Shown one piece after another: positions 47,146 through 56,986 of a stretch of 64,000 nt of DNA; positions within the stretch are counted from its first letter, which is position 1; the number at the start of each line of letters is the position of its first letter. The stretch spans positions 1 through 64,000 of the forward strand of contig JADGNE010000023.1 in assembly GCA_015234425.1 (NCBI GenBank), written 5' to 3'. Below the pieces are notes generated by a model. It saw only the letters and a list, made by a program, of their open reading frames with translations. It searched no databases and was not told the origin of the DNA. Both the position numbers and the translations under genes were made by a program. Source of the DNA: Devosia sp. (GTDB lineage: Bacteria > Pseudomonadota > Alphaproteobacteria > Rhizobiales > Devosiaceae).

Positions 47146-47264
47146 CGCCCTTACCCCCACCCGGACTCCCCCCGATTGGGGAGGGGCGGCCAGTGGCTCA
47201 CCAGCGGTGGAGTCGACTCGGAAGTATCCCTCCCCTTATCAGGGGAGGTTAGGAGGGGGTATCT
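47146..47264. repeat. Two copies of the GC-rich palindromic repeat
   Basis: One at about 47150-47190 (CCCCCACCCGGACTCCCCCC and GGGGAGGGG) and one at about 47225-47264 (CCCTCCCCTTATCAGGGGAGG plus TTAGGAGGGGGT). They occupy the gap between folP and cysW. Confidence 0.75.
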
Positions 47265-47288
47265 CGTGTCCTGCGTCACGCAGACGAC

Positions 47289-48092
47289 CTACCGCTCCTC
47301 CCACGCCTCCAGCGCCGACTTCAGCACCAGCGTCAACACCGCGATCAGTGCCAGCGTCGAGGCCGCAGCGAACGCACCGGTCACGTTGAAATCGTTGAAC
47401 AGCAGATTGATCTGCAGCGGCAGCGTATTGGTCTGCCCGCGAATGGCGCCCGACACCACCGACACGGCCCCGAACTCGCCCATCACCCGCGCATTGGTGA
47501 GAATCGCGCCATAGATCAGCCCCCAGCGGATATTCGGCAGGGTGACGTGCCAGAACATCTGCCAGCCATTGGCCCCCAGCGACAACGCTGCCTCTTCGTC
47601 CTCGGTGCCTTGCTGGCGCATCATGGGAATGAGCTCGCGTGCCACATAGGGGGCGGTGACAAAAAGGCTGACCAGCACAATGGCGAGCGTCGTGAACATG
47701 ATCTGCATCCCCGCAGCCTGCAGGGTTGGACCCAAAAGGCCCTGGCCGCCATAGAGGAAGAGATAGACCACACCAGCCACGATCGGGCTGACTGCCGCGG
47801 GCAGCTCGACGATCGTCACCAGCAGATTCCGGCCGCGAAAGCGGAAGCGGGTCACCAGCCACGCCAGCGCGACGCCGACCGCCATATTGATCGGCACCAC
47901 GATGAGCGCGGTGACCACGGTCAGCCAGATCGCGTGCAGCGTATGAGGCTGGCTGATATTGGCGAGATAGACGCCAAGGCCCTCGCGCAGCGCGAAGGCG
48001 AAGATGACAGCAAGCGGCACCGCCAGGGTGACGGCCGCAGCCACGATCGCGGTGGAGATGAGGGCGATTTCCCCGACCGAGCGATTGGCCAT
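47289..48092 (-). CDS. cysW: Sulfate ABC transporter permease CysW
   Basis: 267 residues from the ATG at 48092, one base after the cysT stop and with GGAGAAG upstream; two further upstream starts overlap cysT. Six membrane segments and the EAA-type loop EDEEAALSLGANGWQMFWHVTLPNIRWGLIYG. ARVMGEFGAVSVVSGAIRG is typical of CysW. Inner-membrane partner of CysT. No ATPase gene (cysA) follows. Confidence 0.93.
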   Translation of the reverse strand: MANRSVGEIALISTAIVAAAVTLAVPLAVIFAFALREGLGVYLANISQPHTLHAIWLTVVTALIVVPINMAVGVALAWLVTRFRFRGRNLLVTIVELPAAVSPIVAGVVYLFLYGGQGLLGPTLQAAGMQIMFTTLAIVLVSLFVTAPYVARELIPMMRQQGTEDEEAALSLGANGWQMFWHVTLPNIRWGLIYGAILTNARVMGEFGAVSVVSGAIRGQTNTLPLQINLLFNDFNVTGAFAAASTLALIAVLTLVLKSALEAWEER

Positions 48093-48093
48093 C

Positions 48094-48930
48094 TCAGCTT
48101 CTCCGCTCGGCATAACGCGTCTGCCAGGCGGCAAGCATATTGGTGCTGGCCATGGTGAGGAAGGCAACGACCAGCAGCACGAAGGCCAGCGCGGCGGCAG
48201 CTTCGTAATTATATTCGTCGAGCCGGATGTAGATCAGCAGCGAGACGATTTCAGTCACCCCCGGGAGATTGCCGGCGATGAAGACCACCGCGCCGAACTC
48301 GCCCAGCGAGCGGGCAAAGGACAGCACGCATCCGCCGATGAAGGCCGGCATGATCGTCGGCCAGATCACCCGCGCAAAAATCTGCCAGCGGCTCGCGCCA
48401 AGAGTGCGCGCCGCATTTTCGAGATCAGCGTCGACCTCTTCGAGCACCGGCTGGACCGCCCGCACCACGAAGGGAATGGACGTGAAGGTCATCGCCGCGA
48501 TGATGCCGAGTTGGGTGTAGTTGACCTTGAGCCCATTGGGCTCGAGGAACTGGCCATACCAGCCAGTCTTGGCAAAGAGGGTGACCAGCACGAGGCCCGC
48601 CACGGCGGTGGGCAGGGCGAAGGGCAGGTCGACTAACGCGTCGAGAACGCGCCGGCCCGGGAACCGGTAGCGCGTCAACACCCAGGCTAGCAGCAGTCCC
48701 AGCACGCCATTGATCAGCGTGGCGACGAAAGCCGAGCTGAAGGTGATGCGATAGGCGGCGAGGGCGCGGTTCGAGGTGATGATGCGCCAGAACTCGGGAA
48801 ATCCCATGCCGGCCACTTTCAGCAGCATGGCGGCCAGCGGCAGCACGATGATGAGCGTGAGATAGAACAGGGACACGCCCATGGTCAGCCCGAAACCGGG
48901 CAGCAGATGTTTGCTGCGTTTGTTCGCCAT
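48094..48930 (-). CDS. cysT: Sulfate ABC transporter permease CysT
   Basis: 278 residues with six membrane segments, the N-terminal LLPGFGLTMGVSLFYLTLIIVLPLAAML and the cytoplasmic loop LENAARTLGASRWQIFARVIWPTIMPAFIGG; RSLGEFGAVVFIAGNLPGVTEI is the CysT signature. Pairs with CysW in sulfate/thiosulfate import. Confidence 0.94.
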   Translation of the reverse strand: MANKRSKHLLPGFGLTMGVSLFYLTLIIVLPLAAMLLKVAGMGFPEFWRIITSNRALAAYRITFSSAFVATLINGVLGLLLAWVLTRYRFPGRRVLDALVDLPFALPTAVAGLVLVTLFAKTGWYGQFLEPNGLKVNYTQLGIIAAMTFTSIPFVVRAVQPVLEEVDADLENAARTLGASRWQIFARVIWPTIMPAFIGGCVLSFARSLGEFGAVVFIAGNLPGVTEIVSLLIYIRLDEYNYEAAAALAFVLLVVAFLTMASTNMLAAWQTRYAERRS

Positions 48931-49006
48931 TGGCCCTTATGCCTTTAGGCGGGCCAAGGCCCGCCGTCGTGGTAGTTCTAGCGATGGGATCGGTGGAGAG
49001 GTAAAG

Positions 49007-49117
49007 ACCCCCACCTAGCCTCCCCTTGGCAGGGGGAGGGACCTATCGAGCTTGTTGTGAGCGTGGTGTTCCACCGGCCGGCTCCTCCCCCTATCAGGGG
49101 GGGCGGGAGGGGGTGTC
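49007..49117. repeat. Two copies of the GC-rich palindromic repeat
   Basis: About 49007-49050 (CCCCCACCTAGCCTCCCC, GGGGGAGG) and 49082-49117 (CTCCCCCTATCAGGGGGG, GGGAGGGGGTG), between cysT and the sulfate-binding protein gene. A transcript through the cys genes would carry these hairpins. Confidence 0.7.
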
Positions 49118-49120
49118 CGC

Positions 49121-50119
49121 CTACTGGTTGATGAAAACCTTGTCGAGCAGGCCGCCCTCGGCAAAGTGCTCGGCCGAAACCTTGTCCCAGCCGCCGAACG
49201 CGTCTTCGACGGTCAGCAGGCGCACTTCCGGGAAGCTCTCGGCATGAGCGGCGACGACGCCCTCGTCATGGACGCGATTAAAGAAGGTAGCGAGGATTTC
49301 CTGGCCGGCTGGCGAATAGAGGTAGTTGAGGTATTCGGTGGCGATTTCCTGGCTGCCGCGGGCATCGGCGACCTTGTCGACGACGGCTACCGGGAACTCG
49401 GCGAGCAGGCTCACTTCCGGAACCACAGCGTCATACTTGTCTTCGCCCAGGAGCTTGCGGATGCCGTGCACTTCGGCCTCGAAGGTGATCAGCACATCGC
49501 CCAGCTCGCGCTCGGTGAAGGCGGTGGTCGCGCCACGGCCCCCGGTCTCGAACACCGGCACATTGGAGAACACTTTGGTGAGATAGGCTTCAACCTGCGC
49601 TTCGTCGCCGGCGAATTCCTCATTGGCCCATGCGCGGGCGGCGAGATAAGTGTAGCGCGCATTGCCCGAAGTCTTCGGGTTCGGGAAGATCACGGCCACG
49701 TCGTCACGGGCGAGGTCGGCCCAGCCGGCGATGTTCTTGGGATTGTCGGCGCGTACGAGGAAGGCCGGCAGCGAATAATAGGGCGAGGCATTGTTGGGGA
49801 ACTCTTCCTTCCAGTTGGCCGACACAAAGCCCTCATCGGCCAGCTTCTGGATATCGGTAACCTGGTTGAAGGTCACGAGATCAGCCTGCAGGCCTTCGAG
49901 AATGGCGCGTGCCTGCGCCGAAGAGCCGGCGTGGGACTGGTTGACCGTGAGGTCGACGCCGTGCTCGGCCTTGTAGTGCGGCACGAAGTCCAGATTGACC
50001 GCCTCGTAGAGCTCACGGGCAATGTCATAGGAGACATTGAGCAGATCGGTCGGCTGAGCCAGGGCAGGGGTGCTGCCGATGGCGAAGGCCAGTGCGGCGG
50101 TGGTAACCAGCTTGTTCAT
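49121..50119 (-). CDS. Sulfate ABC transporter substrate-binding protein
   Basis: 332 residues from the ATG at 50119; the upstream frame is not protein-like. Signal peptide MNKLVTTAALAFAIGSTPALAQ. Core motifs LLNVSYDIARELYEAVN, VNQSHAGSSAQARAILEGLQADLVTFNQVTDI, FPNPKTSGNARYTYLAA and DVLITFEAEVHGI are those of Sbp/CysP. Periplasmic receptor for sulfate feeding CysT/CysW. Sbp versus CysP cannot be decided from sequence alone. Confidence 0.93.
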   Translation of the reverse strand: MNKLVTTAALAFAIGSTPALAQPTDLLNVSYDIARELYEAVNLDFVPHYKAEHGVDLTVNQSHAGSSAQARAILEGLQADLVTFNQVTDIQKLADEGFVSANWKEEFPNNASPYYSLPAFLVRADNPKNIAGWADLARDDVAVIFPNPKTSGNARYTYLAARAWANEEFAGDEAQVEAYLTKVFSNVPVFETGGRGATTAFTERELGDVLITFEAEVHGIRKLLGEDKYDAVVPEVSLLAEFPVAVVDKVADARGSQEIATEYLNYLYSPAGQEILATFFNRVHDEGVVAAHAESFPEVRLLTVEDAFGGWDKVSAEHFAEGGLLDKVFINQ

Positions 50120-50319
50120 GACGCTTTTCCAGCACTTAAGAAGGTGTTGGCACTGGTGATGCGACGGCGTTCCGTAAGGGTAAAGCGCTAAAACGCTGGT
50201 TCGGATGAGTAATTTACCGGCCTTGCGGCGCACGAAACGCCGTTGCGCTGCGCACCCGTCCGGCGACAATTTCTTCCTGCCTGCAGTGTAGCCGGCCGCC
50301 AGCGGCGACCGGCAGAATC

Positions 50320-50571
50320 CTATTTGGACACAGCCCTGCCGATGAAGATGATGATGCAGGCGCCGATGAAGCCGGCGATGAGATAGCCGACCCAACCGCC
50401 GAAGGAAATGCCAAGAAGCCCGAAGACCAGGCTGGCGATAATCGCGCCGACAATTCCGAGAAGGACGTTCTTGAGCACGCCTCCACCGGCATTCATGAAC
50501 ATGCTTGCGAGCCATCCGGCGACGCCACCGATCAGGATGGCAGCGATCCAGCCCACTCCGTCAAAACCCAT
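50320..50571 (-). CDS. GlsB/YeaQ/YmgE family membrane protein
   Basis: 83 residues from the ATG at 50571, preceded by AGGAAGCAAA. Three glycine-rich membrane segments (WIAAILIGGVAGWLASMF, GGGVLKNVLLGIVGAIIASLVFGLLGI, VGYLIAGFIGACIIIFIGRAV) match transglycosylase-associated/GlsB stress proteins. Function not known beyond stress association. Confidence 0.88.
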   Translation of the reverse strand: MGFDGVGWIAAILIGGVAGWLASMFMNAGGGVLKNVLLGIVGAIIASLVFGLLGISFGGWVGYLIAGFIGACIIIFIGRAVSK

Positions 50572-50702
50572 TTGCTTCCTCCTAGCGCTGAGTCTGTAAC
50601 GTGGTGAGCGTGGCACAGTGCCGGGAAAACACAATACGCAGCGTGCACCGGGTTTACATCGCCCTCCAGACGCGCACACTTGGACCAGGAGGGGGAATAT
50701 CC

Positions 50703-51617
50703 ATGCGACAATTGATTACAACCTTGGGGCGCTTTCACCGGGACCAGCTTGGACTGATCCTGCCGCATGAGCACGTCTTCGTGGATCTGCGGACCCCGGA
50801 CCAGCCAGGCTATGCCGAGGCCGATCCGGCTGACGTGATCCGGCTGATGGCGCCAGAGATCGAGGCGATCAAGGCCCAGGGCGTCACCGCGGTGGTCGAG
50901 TGTTCAACCGGCGGCGTCGGTCTGCGTGTCGATATCGACCTCGCCGTCTCCCAAGCCACCGGCATGCCCATCGTGGTGCCGACCGGCAATTATCGCGAGC
51001 CGTGGATCCCCGACTGGGTGGCTGACGCGAGCCTTGAGGCGCTGGAAGAGTGGATGGTGGGCGAACTCACCGACGGTATCGGCGACACTGGGGTCGTCGC
51101 CGCCTGGATCAAGGTCAGCGCCGGCGATGATGGCATAACCCCGCTCGAAACGCGCATCCTGCGCGCCGCCGCGCGGGCTTCTGCCCGCACCGGCGCCATC
51201 ATCGGTTCGCACACCATCAAGGGGCGCGTGGTGCTCGACCAGCTCGACATCATCGCCGAGGAGGGCGGCTCGGCCGAGCGCTTCATCTCTATCCACACAC
51301 AGGAGGAGAAGGATTTTGGCCTCCATCGGGAAGTCTTCGATCGGGGCGCCTGGCTCGAATTCGACCATATCGGGCGCGTGCCCGACGCCGAGGTGGTGCC
51401 GCTGGTGACCCGCGCCCTTGAGGCGGGGCATGGCGAGCGCCTGATGCTCAGCCATGACCGCGGCTGGTATGATCCGGCGCTGCCGGGCGGTGGCACGCCG
51501 CAGCCCTATACCCACCTTGTGGATAGCTTCCTGCCCGCCCTGCGGCAGGCCGGTGTCGATGAAACGACCATCACGCGGCTCACCCACGATAACCCGTTCA
51601 ACGCCTTTTCGCGCTGA
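50703..51617 (+). CDS. Phosphotriesterase-related amidohydrolase
   Basis: 304 residues from the ATG at 50703 with GGAGGGGG upstream. Metal ligands of the PTE family are all visible: LPHEHVFVD (HxH), AAWIKVSAG (bridging Lys), IGSHT, ISIHTQE and MLSHDRGWYD. It is a TIM-barrel metal hydrolase of the PhP/lactonase type; native substrate unknown, a lactone or phosphoester being plausible. Confidence 0.88.
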   Translation: MRQLITTLGRFHRDQLGLILPHEHVFVDLRTPDQPGYAEADPADVIRLMAPEIEAIKAQGVTAVVECSTGGVGLRVDIDLAVSQATGMPIVVPTGNYREPWIPDWVADASLEALEEWMVGELTDGIGDTGVVAAWIKVSAGDDGITPLETRILRAAARASARTGAIIGSHTIKGRVVLDQLDIIAEEGGSAERFISIHTQEEKDFGLHREVFDRGAWLEFDHIGRVPDAEVVPLVTRALEAGHGERLMLSHDRGWYDPALPGGGTPQPYTHLVDSFLPALRQAGVDETTITRLTHDNPFNAFSR

Positions 51618-51796
51618 TCGCTTCTTCATGCCGCGCGCGGATGGCGCTGCGCGCGGTGACCCCAGCGGAACTTTATGTGTCTGGGTGCGCTGGAAATTAA
51701 TCTTTACCGCTCAATACTTTATCCAAATCAAAATGGCATTTTTCCGTCCGTGGGTGACGGGCCTCATGACGCATGAATTCTGTATTGGGTGGTTCA

Positions 51797-53536
51797 ATGA
51801 CTGATAGATCGGACACTCCATTTCAAGATGAAATGGAATTTGTCAGATATGCGCTGGACAGCGCAGCTATCGTGGCAATGACGGATGTCAAAGGCACAAT
51901 AACCCTGGTCAACAACAAGTTCAGCGAGATCAGCGGATACTCTCGCGAAGAGCTGATCGGGGCCAACCACCGTCTTCTTCATTCTGGCGTTCACGGGCCG
52001 GAGTTCTTCCGGGAGATGTATCGCGTCATCGCCAGCGGCAAGGTCTGGCACGGCGAAATATGCAACCGCCGCAAGGATGGTGAGCGCTACTGGGTGGATA
52101 CCACTATAGTGCCGCATGTCGGGGCATCGGGAAAAGTCGACAGCTACACAGCCATCCGTTTCGATATTACCGCTCGCCAGCAGGCGCAGAGCGAATTGCG
52201 CAAGGTGGTCAATATTGACCCGATGACCGGCATTCCCAATCGCCGGCATTTTCAGGAATATCTCGAGGACGCGCTGCGCCAGGCCGGGGTAGGGGCCAAG
52301 ACTGTCCATCTCGCGCTCCTTGATCTCGATACATTCAAGGAAATCAACGACTGGTTCGGCCACGACGTTGGCGACCGGCTGTTGCGCATCATCGGCGAGC
52401 GGCTGAGCGCGCTGGGGCACGACGATTATTTCGTGGCCCGCCTTGGCGGCGACGAGTTCGGCATTGTTCTCACCGGCCAGAGCGAGAGCGAAGTTCGCGC
52501 CCTCGTCGGCAAGGTGCTCGGCGCCATCCGGCGGCCGATCCTGCTCGGGGATGTCACGCGGCGGTGCACGGCCAGCATCGGCGTCGCAATGTTCCCCCGC
52601 GACGGGCTGACGGCCGAGGATATTTTCAAGAACGCCGATCTGGCGCTCTATCGCGCCAAGGAGCTTGGCCGCGATCGCGCCAGCACCTATGAGCACCGGC
52701 TTGGCGACGTCTCACGCCAGCGCAGCGAGCTGACACGCGCCATCGAGGATGGCCTTGGGCGTGGTCAATTCCTGCTGCATTACCAACCGGTTGTGCCGGT
52801 TGCCGATGGCGGTGGTTTGTCTGTGGAAGGTCTCTTGCGCTGGCAGCACCCGACCAATGGCATGGTGGCGCCGGGCAGCTTCCTCAGCGATCTGCGCGAT
52901 CCCGGCCTCTTCGCCGAGCTGGGCATGCTCGTGGTCGAGCGCGCGGTTCAGGACATGAAGGCGATGAAGCTGCAGGGCCTGCCGGTGGGGCGTATCGCCA
53001 TCAATGTCACCAATGCAGATTTCCGCTCGGACCTCTTCACCAACAAATTCTTCGCGCTGACCGAGCGGGCCGCGCTCCCGCCCAGCGCCTTCTGCATCGA
53101 AGTCACCGAGGGCGTCTTCCTTGGTCGCGACTTTGCCGAGGTGGAACGCCGAATCTGTCGTCTGCACGATGCGGGCGTCGAAGTGGCGCTCGACGATTTC
53201 GGCACCGGCTTCGCCAGTCTCACCCATTTGCGCCGCATGCCGATTGACCGGGTCAAGATCGATCAGGTGTTTGTCGCCAATCTGACCCAGAGCAGCGCTG
53301 ACCTCGCGATCGTACGCGGCATCATCGACATCTCTCATGGCATGGGCAAGCTGGTGACGGCCGAGGGCGTCGAAACGCGCGCGCAGGTGGACCTGCTGCG
53401 TGAGCTCGGCTGCGATTCTCTCCAGGGCTGGTACTTTGCCAAGGCCCAGTCGCCCGAACGTCTCGGCTATGTGCTGGAAAACCTGCCCTCGGCCCAATGC
53501 GAAACGGACGCAGTAGGGCGCATGGCGCGAGGCTGA
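51797..53536 (+). CDS. PAS-GGDEF-EAL cyclic di-GMP protein
   Basis: 579 residues from ATG 51797 (GGGTGG upstream; ATG 51773 is the alternative). PAS domain (VAMTDVKGTITLVNNKFSEISGYSREELIG), GGDEF domain with intact RLGGDEFGIV, and an EAL domain where the signature reads EGLLRW instead of EALLRW, with EVTEG, LDDFGTGFASL, KIDQVF and AEGVET otherwise kept. The inhibitory RxxD site before GGDEF is absent (HDDYFVAR). No membrane segment, so cytoplasmic. Likely active as cyclase; phosphodiesterase activity is less sure. Confidence 0.92.
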   Translation: MTDRSDTPFQDEMEFVRYALDSAAIVAMTDVKGTITLVNNKFSEISGYSREELIGANHRLLHSGVHGPEFFREMYRVIASGKVWHGEICNRRKDGERYWVDTTIVPHVGASGKVDSYTAIRFDITARQQAQSELRKVVNIDPMTGIPNRRHFQEYLEDALRQAGVGAKTVHLALLDLDTFKEINDWFGHDVGDRLLRIIGERLSALGHDDYFVARLGGDEFGIVLTGQSESEVRALVGKVLGAIRRPILLGDVTRRCTASIGVAMFPRDGLTAEDIFKNADLALYRAKELGRDRASTYEHRLGDVSRQRSELTRAIEDGLGRGQFLLHYQPVVPVADGGGLSVEGLLRWQHPTNGMVAPGSFLSDLRDPGLFAELGMLVVERAVQDMKAMKLQGLPVGRIAINVTNADFRSDLFTNKFFALTERAALPPSAFCIEVTEGVFLGRDFAEVERRICRLHDAGVEVALDDFGTGFASLTHLRRMPIDRVKIDQVFVANLTQSSADLAIVRGIIDISHGMGKLVTAEGVETRAQVDLLRELGCDSLQGWYFAKAQSPERLGYVLENLPSAQCETDAVGRMARG

Positions 53537-53554
53537 TCCACCGCATTCTTGGGA

Positions 53555-54880
53555 TCAGACCTTCGCCGGGGTGGCGAAGAGATCATATTCGTCGTTGTCG
53601 GTAACGGTCACCGAGACAATGTCGCCGATCTTGATGCCGTCGGCATTGTCGACGATCACCTGGCCGTCGATCTCCGGCGCATCCCACTTCGAACGCGCGA
53701 TCACGCGGTTCTCTTCGGGGCGCACGTCGTCGACAATCACGTCAATGGTGCGGCCGACCTTCTTCTGCAGCTGGCCGAAGGAGACGTTCTGGGCCACTTC
53801 CATCAGCTGGGCGAAACGCTCTTCCTTGACCTCGTCGGGCACGACGCCCTCGAGCTCATTGGCCGTCGCGCCGGTCACCGGCTCATATTTGAAGCACCCG
53901 GCGCGATCGATTTCGGCTTCCTCGATGAAATCGAGCAGCATTTCGAAATCTTCTTCCGTCTCGCCGGGGAAGCCGACGATGAAGTTCGAGCGCACGGTGA
54001 GGTCAGGCACCTGTCGCTTCCAGTCGAGAATGCGGTTGAGCGTCTTTTCCTGGTGGGCCGGGCGGCGCATGGCCTTGAGCACGTTCGGCGAGGCGTGCTG
54101 GAACGGAATGTCGAGATAGGGCAGGACGAGGCCTTCGGCCATCAGTTCCATCACCGGATCGACATGGGGGTAGGGGTAGACATAGTGCAGACGCACCCAT
54201 GCCCCGAGTTCACCCAGTTCCTTGGCGAGGTCATAGAACTTCGCCTTCACCTCGCGGCCGCGATACTTGCTCGTCGCATATTTGAGGTCGAGGCCGTAGG
54301 CGCTGGTGTCCTGGCTGATCACCAGCAGTTCTTTGACGCCGGAGCGAATGAGGCCCTCGGCTTCCGAGAGAATGCCGGCAGCCGGACGCGAAGCCAGATC
54401 GCCTCGAATCTGCGGGATGATGCAGAACGAGCAGCGATTGTTGCAGCCCTCGGAAATCTTCAGATAGGCGTAGTGGCGCGGCGTCAGCTTGAGCCCGCTC
54501 TCGGGCACGAGGTCGACGAAACGGTTGGGCACGGGCGGCAGATGGTCGTGAACGGCGGCAACGACGCTCTCATACTGATGCGGGCCGGTGATGGCGAGAA
54601 CGCTGGGGTGCGTTTCGCGGATCAGGCCTTCCTCGACGCCGAGGCAGCCGGTGACGATCACCTTGCCGTTTTCATTGAGAGCTTCGCCGATCGCCTCGAG
54701 GCTTTCCTGCTTGGCACTGTCGAGAAAGCCGCAGGTGTTCACGAGGACGATGTCGGCGCCCGCATAGTCCCGGCTAAACGAATAGCCCTGGGCCCGCAGC
54801 GTGGTCATGATCCGCTCGCTGTCCACGAGGGCCTTGGGGCAGCCGAGGCTGACAAGGCCGATTTTAGGCGCCTGAGTCAT
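53555..54880 (-). CDS. rimO: Ribosomal protein S12 methylthiotransferase RimO
   Basis: 441 residues: UPF0004 domain ([35 protein letters not shown]), radical SAM core with the CxxxCxxC motif in [18 protein letters not shown], and a C-terminal TRAM domain. It methylthiolates the conserved Asp of ribosomal protein S12. The length and the [11 protein letters not shown] start separate RimO from MiaB. Confidence 0.96.
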   Translation of the reverse strand: MTQAPKIGLVSLGCPKALVDSERIMTTLRAQGYSFSRDYAGADIVLVNTCGFLDSAKQESLEAIGEALNENGKVIVTGCLGVEEGLIRETHPSVLAITGPHQYESVVAAVHDHLPPVPNRFVDLVPESGLKLTPRHYAYLKISEGCNNRCSFCIIPQIRGDLASRPAAGILSEAEGLIRSGVKELLVISQDTSAYGLDLKYATSKYRGREVKAKFYDLAKELGELGAWVRLHYVYPYPHVDPVMELMAEGLVLPYLDIPFQHASPNVLKAMRRPAHQEKTLNRILDWKRQVPDLTVRSNFIVGFPGETEEDFEMLLDFIEEAEIDRAGCFKYEPVTGATANELEGVVPDEVKEERFAQLMEVAQNVSFGQLQKKVGRTIDVIVDDVRPEENRVIARSKWDAPEIDGQVIVDNADGIKIGDIVSVTVTDNDEYDLFATPAKV

Positions 54881-55179
54881 GCGCGTTCAAAGGTCCGAAT
54901 TGAAGGAAGTTGGCCGCGTCATACAGCATATGACCCCGGTTACGCAATGTTACTGCCCCTTCAATCTGTGCGGGGCAGGCCTGATCCCAGCGGTGAACAC
55001 CTCGGATTGAACATCAAGCATTGTTGAACAGTGCGTCCGCCAGACTCCCGGTTTTGCCTTAACCCATGTTGGGCTAGCTTGGGTTTGCCCGACGGCGTCC
55101 TCACTGTCGGGGACAATTAGAAGCGTCTGCCAAAGGGATCGAAGTCCCGCCCCCTGGACGCCTTATCTGGAGACAGACC

Positions 55180-55557
55180 TTGTTCGATCGCCTTTCCGTC
55201 CATGCACCAAAGGCCCTCGCGGCCCTCCGCATCATCGCAGCTCTGCTGTTCCTCGCTCACGGCACGCAGAAGATTCTTGGCTTTCCGGCCGCCGAATTTG
55301 CACCGCCGATGTTCTCGATCTTCTGGTTCGCTGGCATCATCGAAATTGTCACCGGCGTGCTGATCGCCATTGGCCTGTTCACCCGTCCGGCCGCCTTCCT
55401 CGCTTCTGGCACCATGGCAGTGGCCTATTGGATGGCTCATGCGCCCGCCAACATGTTCCCGGTGAACAACGGTGGCGACGCCGCCATCCTCTTCTGCTTT
55501 GTCTTCCTCTACCTTGTGTTCGCCGGTCCCGGCGCCTGGGCAGTCGACAAGAAGTAA
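55180..55557 (+). CDS. DoxX family membrane protein
   Basis: 125 residues starting at TTG with GGAG upstream. Four hydrophobic segments (LAALRIIAALLFLAHGTQKILGFP, MFSIFWFAGIIEIVTGVLIAIGLF, PAAFLASGTMAVAYWMAH, ILFCFVFLYLVFAGPGAWAV). DoxX-type inner-membrane protein, function unclear. Preceded by about 300 bases (54881-55179) in which I see no gene. Confidence 0.88.
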   Translation: MFDRLSVHAPKALAALRIIAALLFLAHGTQKILGFPAAEFAPPMFSIFWFAGIIEIVTGVLIAIGLFTRPAAFLASGTMAVAYWMAHAPANMFPVNNGGDAAILFCFVFLYLVFAGPGAWAVDKK

Positions 55558-55575
55558 GCAATTCCCGACGGGAAT

Positions 55576-55612
55576 CAAAAAGGCCGCCCGGAGCGATCCG
55601 TGGCGGCCTTTT
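55576..55612. terminator. Bidirectional terminator after doxX
   Basis: AAGGCCGCC (55580-55588) pairs with GGCGGCCTT (55602-55610), with A residues before and T residues after, serving doxX and the convergent DUF4282 gene. Confidence 0.8.
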
Positions 55613-55652
55613 CATGTCCGGGCGGCAGCTGAAAACCGCCGCGATCCCACCC

Positions 55653-56135
55653 TCAGCTGTTCGAATAGGGTTTGCCTGGTGTTACCGATGGCTCGCGCCG
55701 CGGCTTTGCGACATGCGGCGCAGGCTCGGTCGCCGGCGTAAAATATTCGTCCGCTTCCGCATAGTCGCTTTCGCTGCCCTCTTCGGCGAGGTCGCGAATG
55801 GCGTCCCGCACCTCATCGAGCAGCGATGCCGAGAAGCGTGTGCGGTTCACCGTCTCGCCCGTGCTCTCATGTGCCTTGAACCACACGATCAGCGCTTCGC
55901 AGCCGATCCGCAGCCCGACAAGGGCGATTAGGCCGAACACCAGGATCTCGAGAAGGCCCCAGAGCCCGTTCCCGAAACCCATGCCGAACCGATAGAAGAA
56001 GTGATTGATCGCCCACAGCAGGATGCCAGCGAGACCCAGCGCATAGAGAATCGGCACGAGCCGGGGCGACAGGATTGCGTCGAGCCGGAACAATGTCTGG
56101 CGGGTAAACAGGCGTTTGAGATCGTCCAGTGTCAT
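55653..56135 (-). CDS. DUF4282 membrane protein
   Basis: 160 residues. FTRQTLFRLDAILSPRLVPILYALGLAGILLWAI and GLWGLLEILVFGLIALVGLRIGCEALIVWF give two membrane helices typical of DUF4282, followed by an acidic, probably disordered tail. Function unknown. Located 24 bases downstream of lipB on the same strand. Confidence 0.8.
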   Translation of the reverse strand: MTLDDLKRLFTRQTLFRLDAILSPRLVPILYALGLAGILLWAINHFFYRFGMGFGNGLWGLLEILVFGLIALVGLRIGCEALIVWFKAHESTGETVNRTRFSASLLDEVRDAIRDLAEEGSESDYAEADEYFTPATEPAPHVAKPRREPSVTPGKPYSNS

Positions 56136-56159
56136 TGCGGGCTCCTCGATTCGAGCGTG

Positions 56160-56915
56160 TCAGGCAAATTGGCCAGACGGGGCCGGTATGGCAAGGCCGG
56201 GCGCGGCCTCTTTTGTCGCCCCGAATATGTCTTCAAAACGCGCCCGCAGCACAGAATCGACCTCCGGCATCGTCACCAGCTGCCCCTGATCTTCAAAACT
56301 GGTGACGCCCTGGTCGGTGATCCCGCAGGGCACGATGCCGTCGTAATGGCCTAGATCCGGGTCGATGTTCAAGGAAATGCCGTAGAAGGTCACCCACTTG
56401 CGCACGCGCACGCCGATGGCCGCGATCTTGTCCTCGCGCCCAAAACCCTTGTCCGGACGCTGAATCCAGACGCCGACGCGGCCTTCGCGGCGCTCGCCGA
56501 CAATATTATGGCTGGCCAGCGTATCGATCACCCATTGCTCAAGGCCTTTGACGAGGCAGCGGATATCGCGCCCCCGCTTGGTCAGGTCGAGCATGACATA
56601 GGCCACGCGCTGTCCAGGGCCGTGATAGGTGTATTGCCCGCCGCGGCCGGCGGGATAAACGGGAAAGCGCTGGGTGAGGAGATCCTCGGCCCGCGCCGAG
56701 GTGCCCGCGGTGTATAGGGCAGGGTGCTCCAGCAGCCACACCGCCTCGGGGGCTTCACCAGCAGCGACCAGCGCGGCGCGCTCCTCCATGGCGGCCAGCG
56801 TCGCCGGATAGTCCTGGGCACCGTCAAATATGCGCCATTCGACCGCTTCTGCATCATCGCGATGCAGTTTCGATCGAATTTGGCACGCTTCGGCGTCGGG
56901 CGTTAAGACTTCCAT
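56160..56915 (-). CDS. lipB: Octanoyltransferase LipB
   Basis: 251 residues from ATG 56915 (start at 56921 also possible). Motifs: [39 protein letters not shown], the lysine in [16 protein letters not shown] and the acyl-accepting Cys in [15 protein letters not shown]. It transfers octanoyl from ACP to lipoyl domains. Divergent from the fliN-like gene. Confidence 0.95.
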   Translation of the reverse strand: MEVLTPDAEACQIRSKLHRDDAEAVEWRIFDGAQDYPATLAAMEERAALVAAGEAPEAVWLLEHPALYTAGTSARAEDLLTQRFPVYPAGRGGQYTYHGPGQRVAYVMLDLTKRGRDIRCLVKGLEQWVIDTLASHNIVGERREGRVGVWIQRPDKGFGREDKIAAIGVRVRKWVTFYGISLNIDPDLGHYDGIVPCGITDQGVTSFEDQGQLVTMPEVDSVLRARFEDIFGATKEAAPGLAIPAPSGQFA

Positions 56916-56986
56916 AACCAAGCCTGAGCAATCCTTAATTTAACGAATCCGCCGATATCGGGCACAACGGACCTCAGAACATACCT

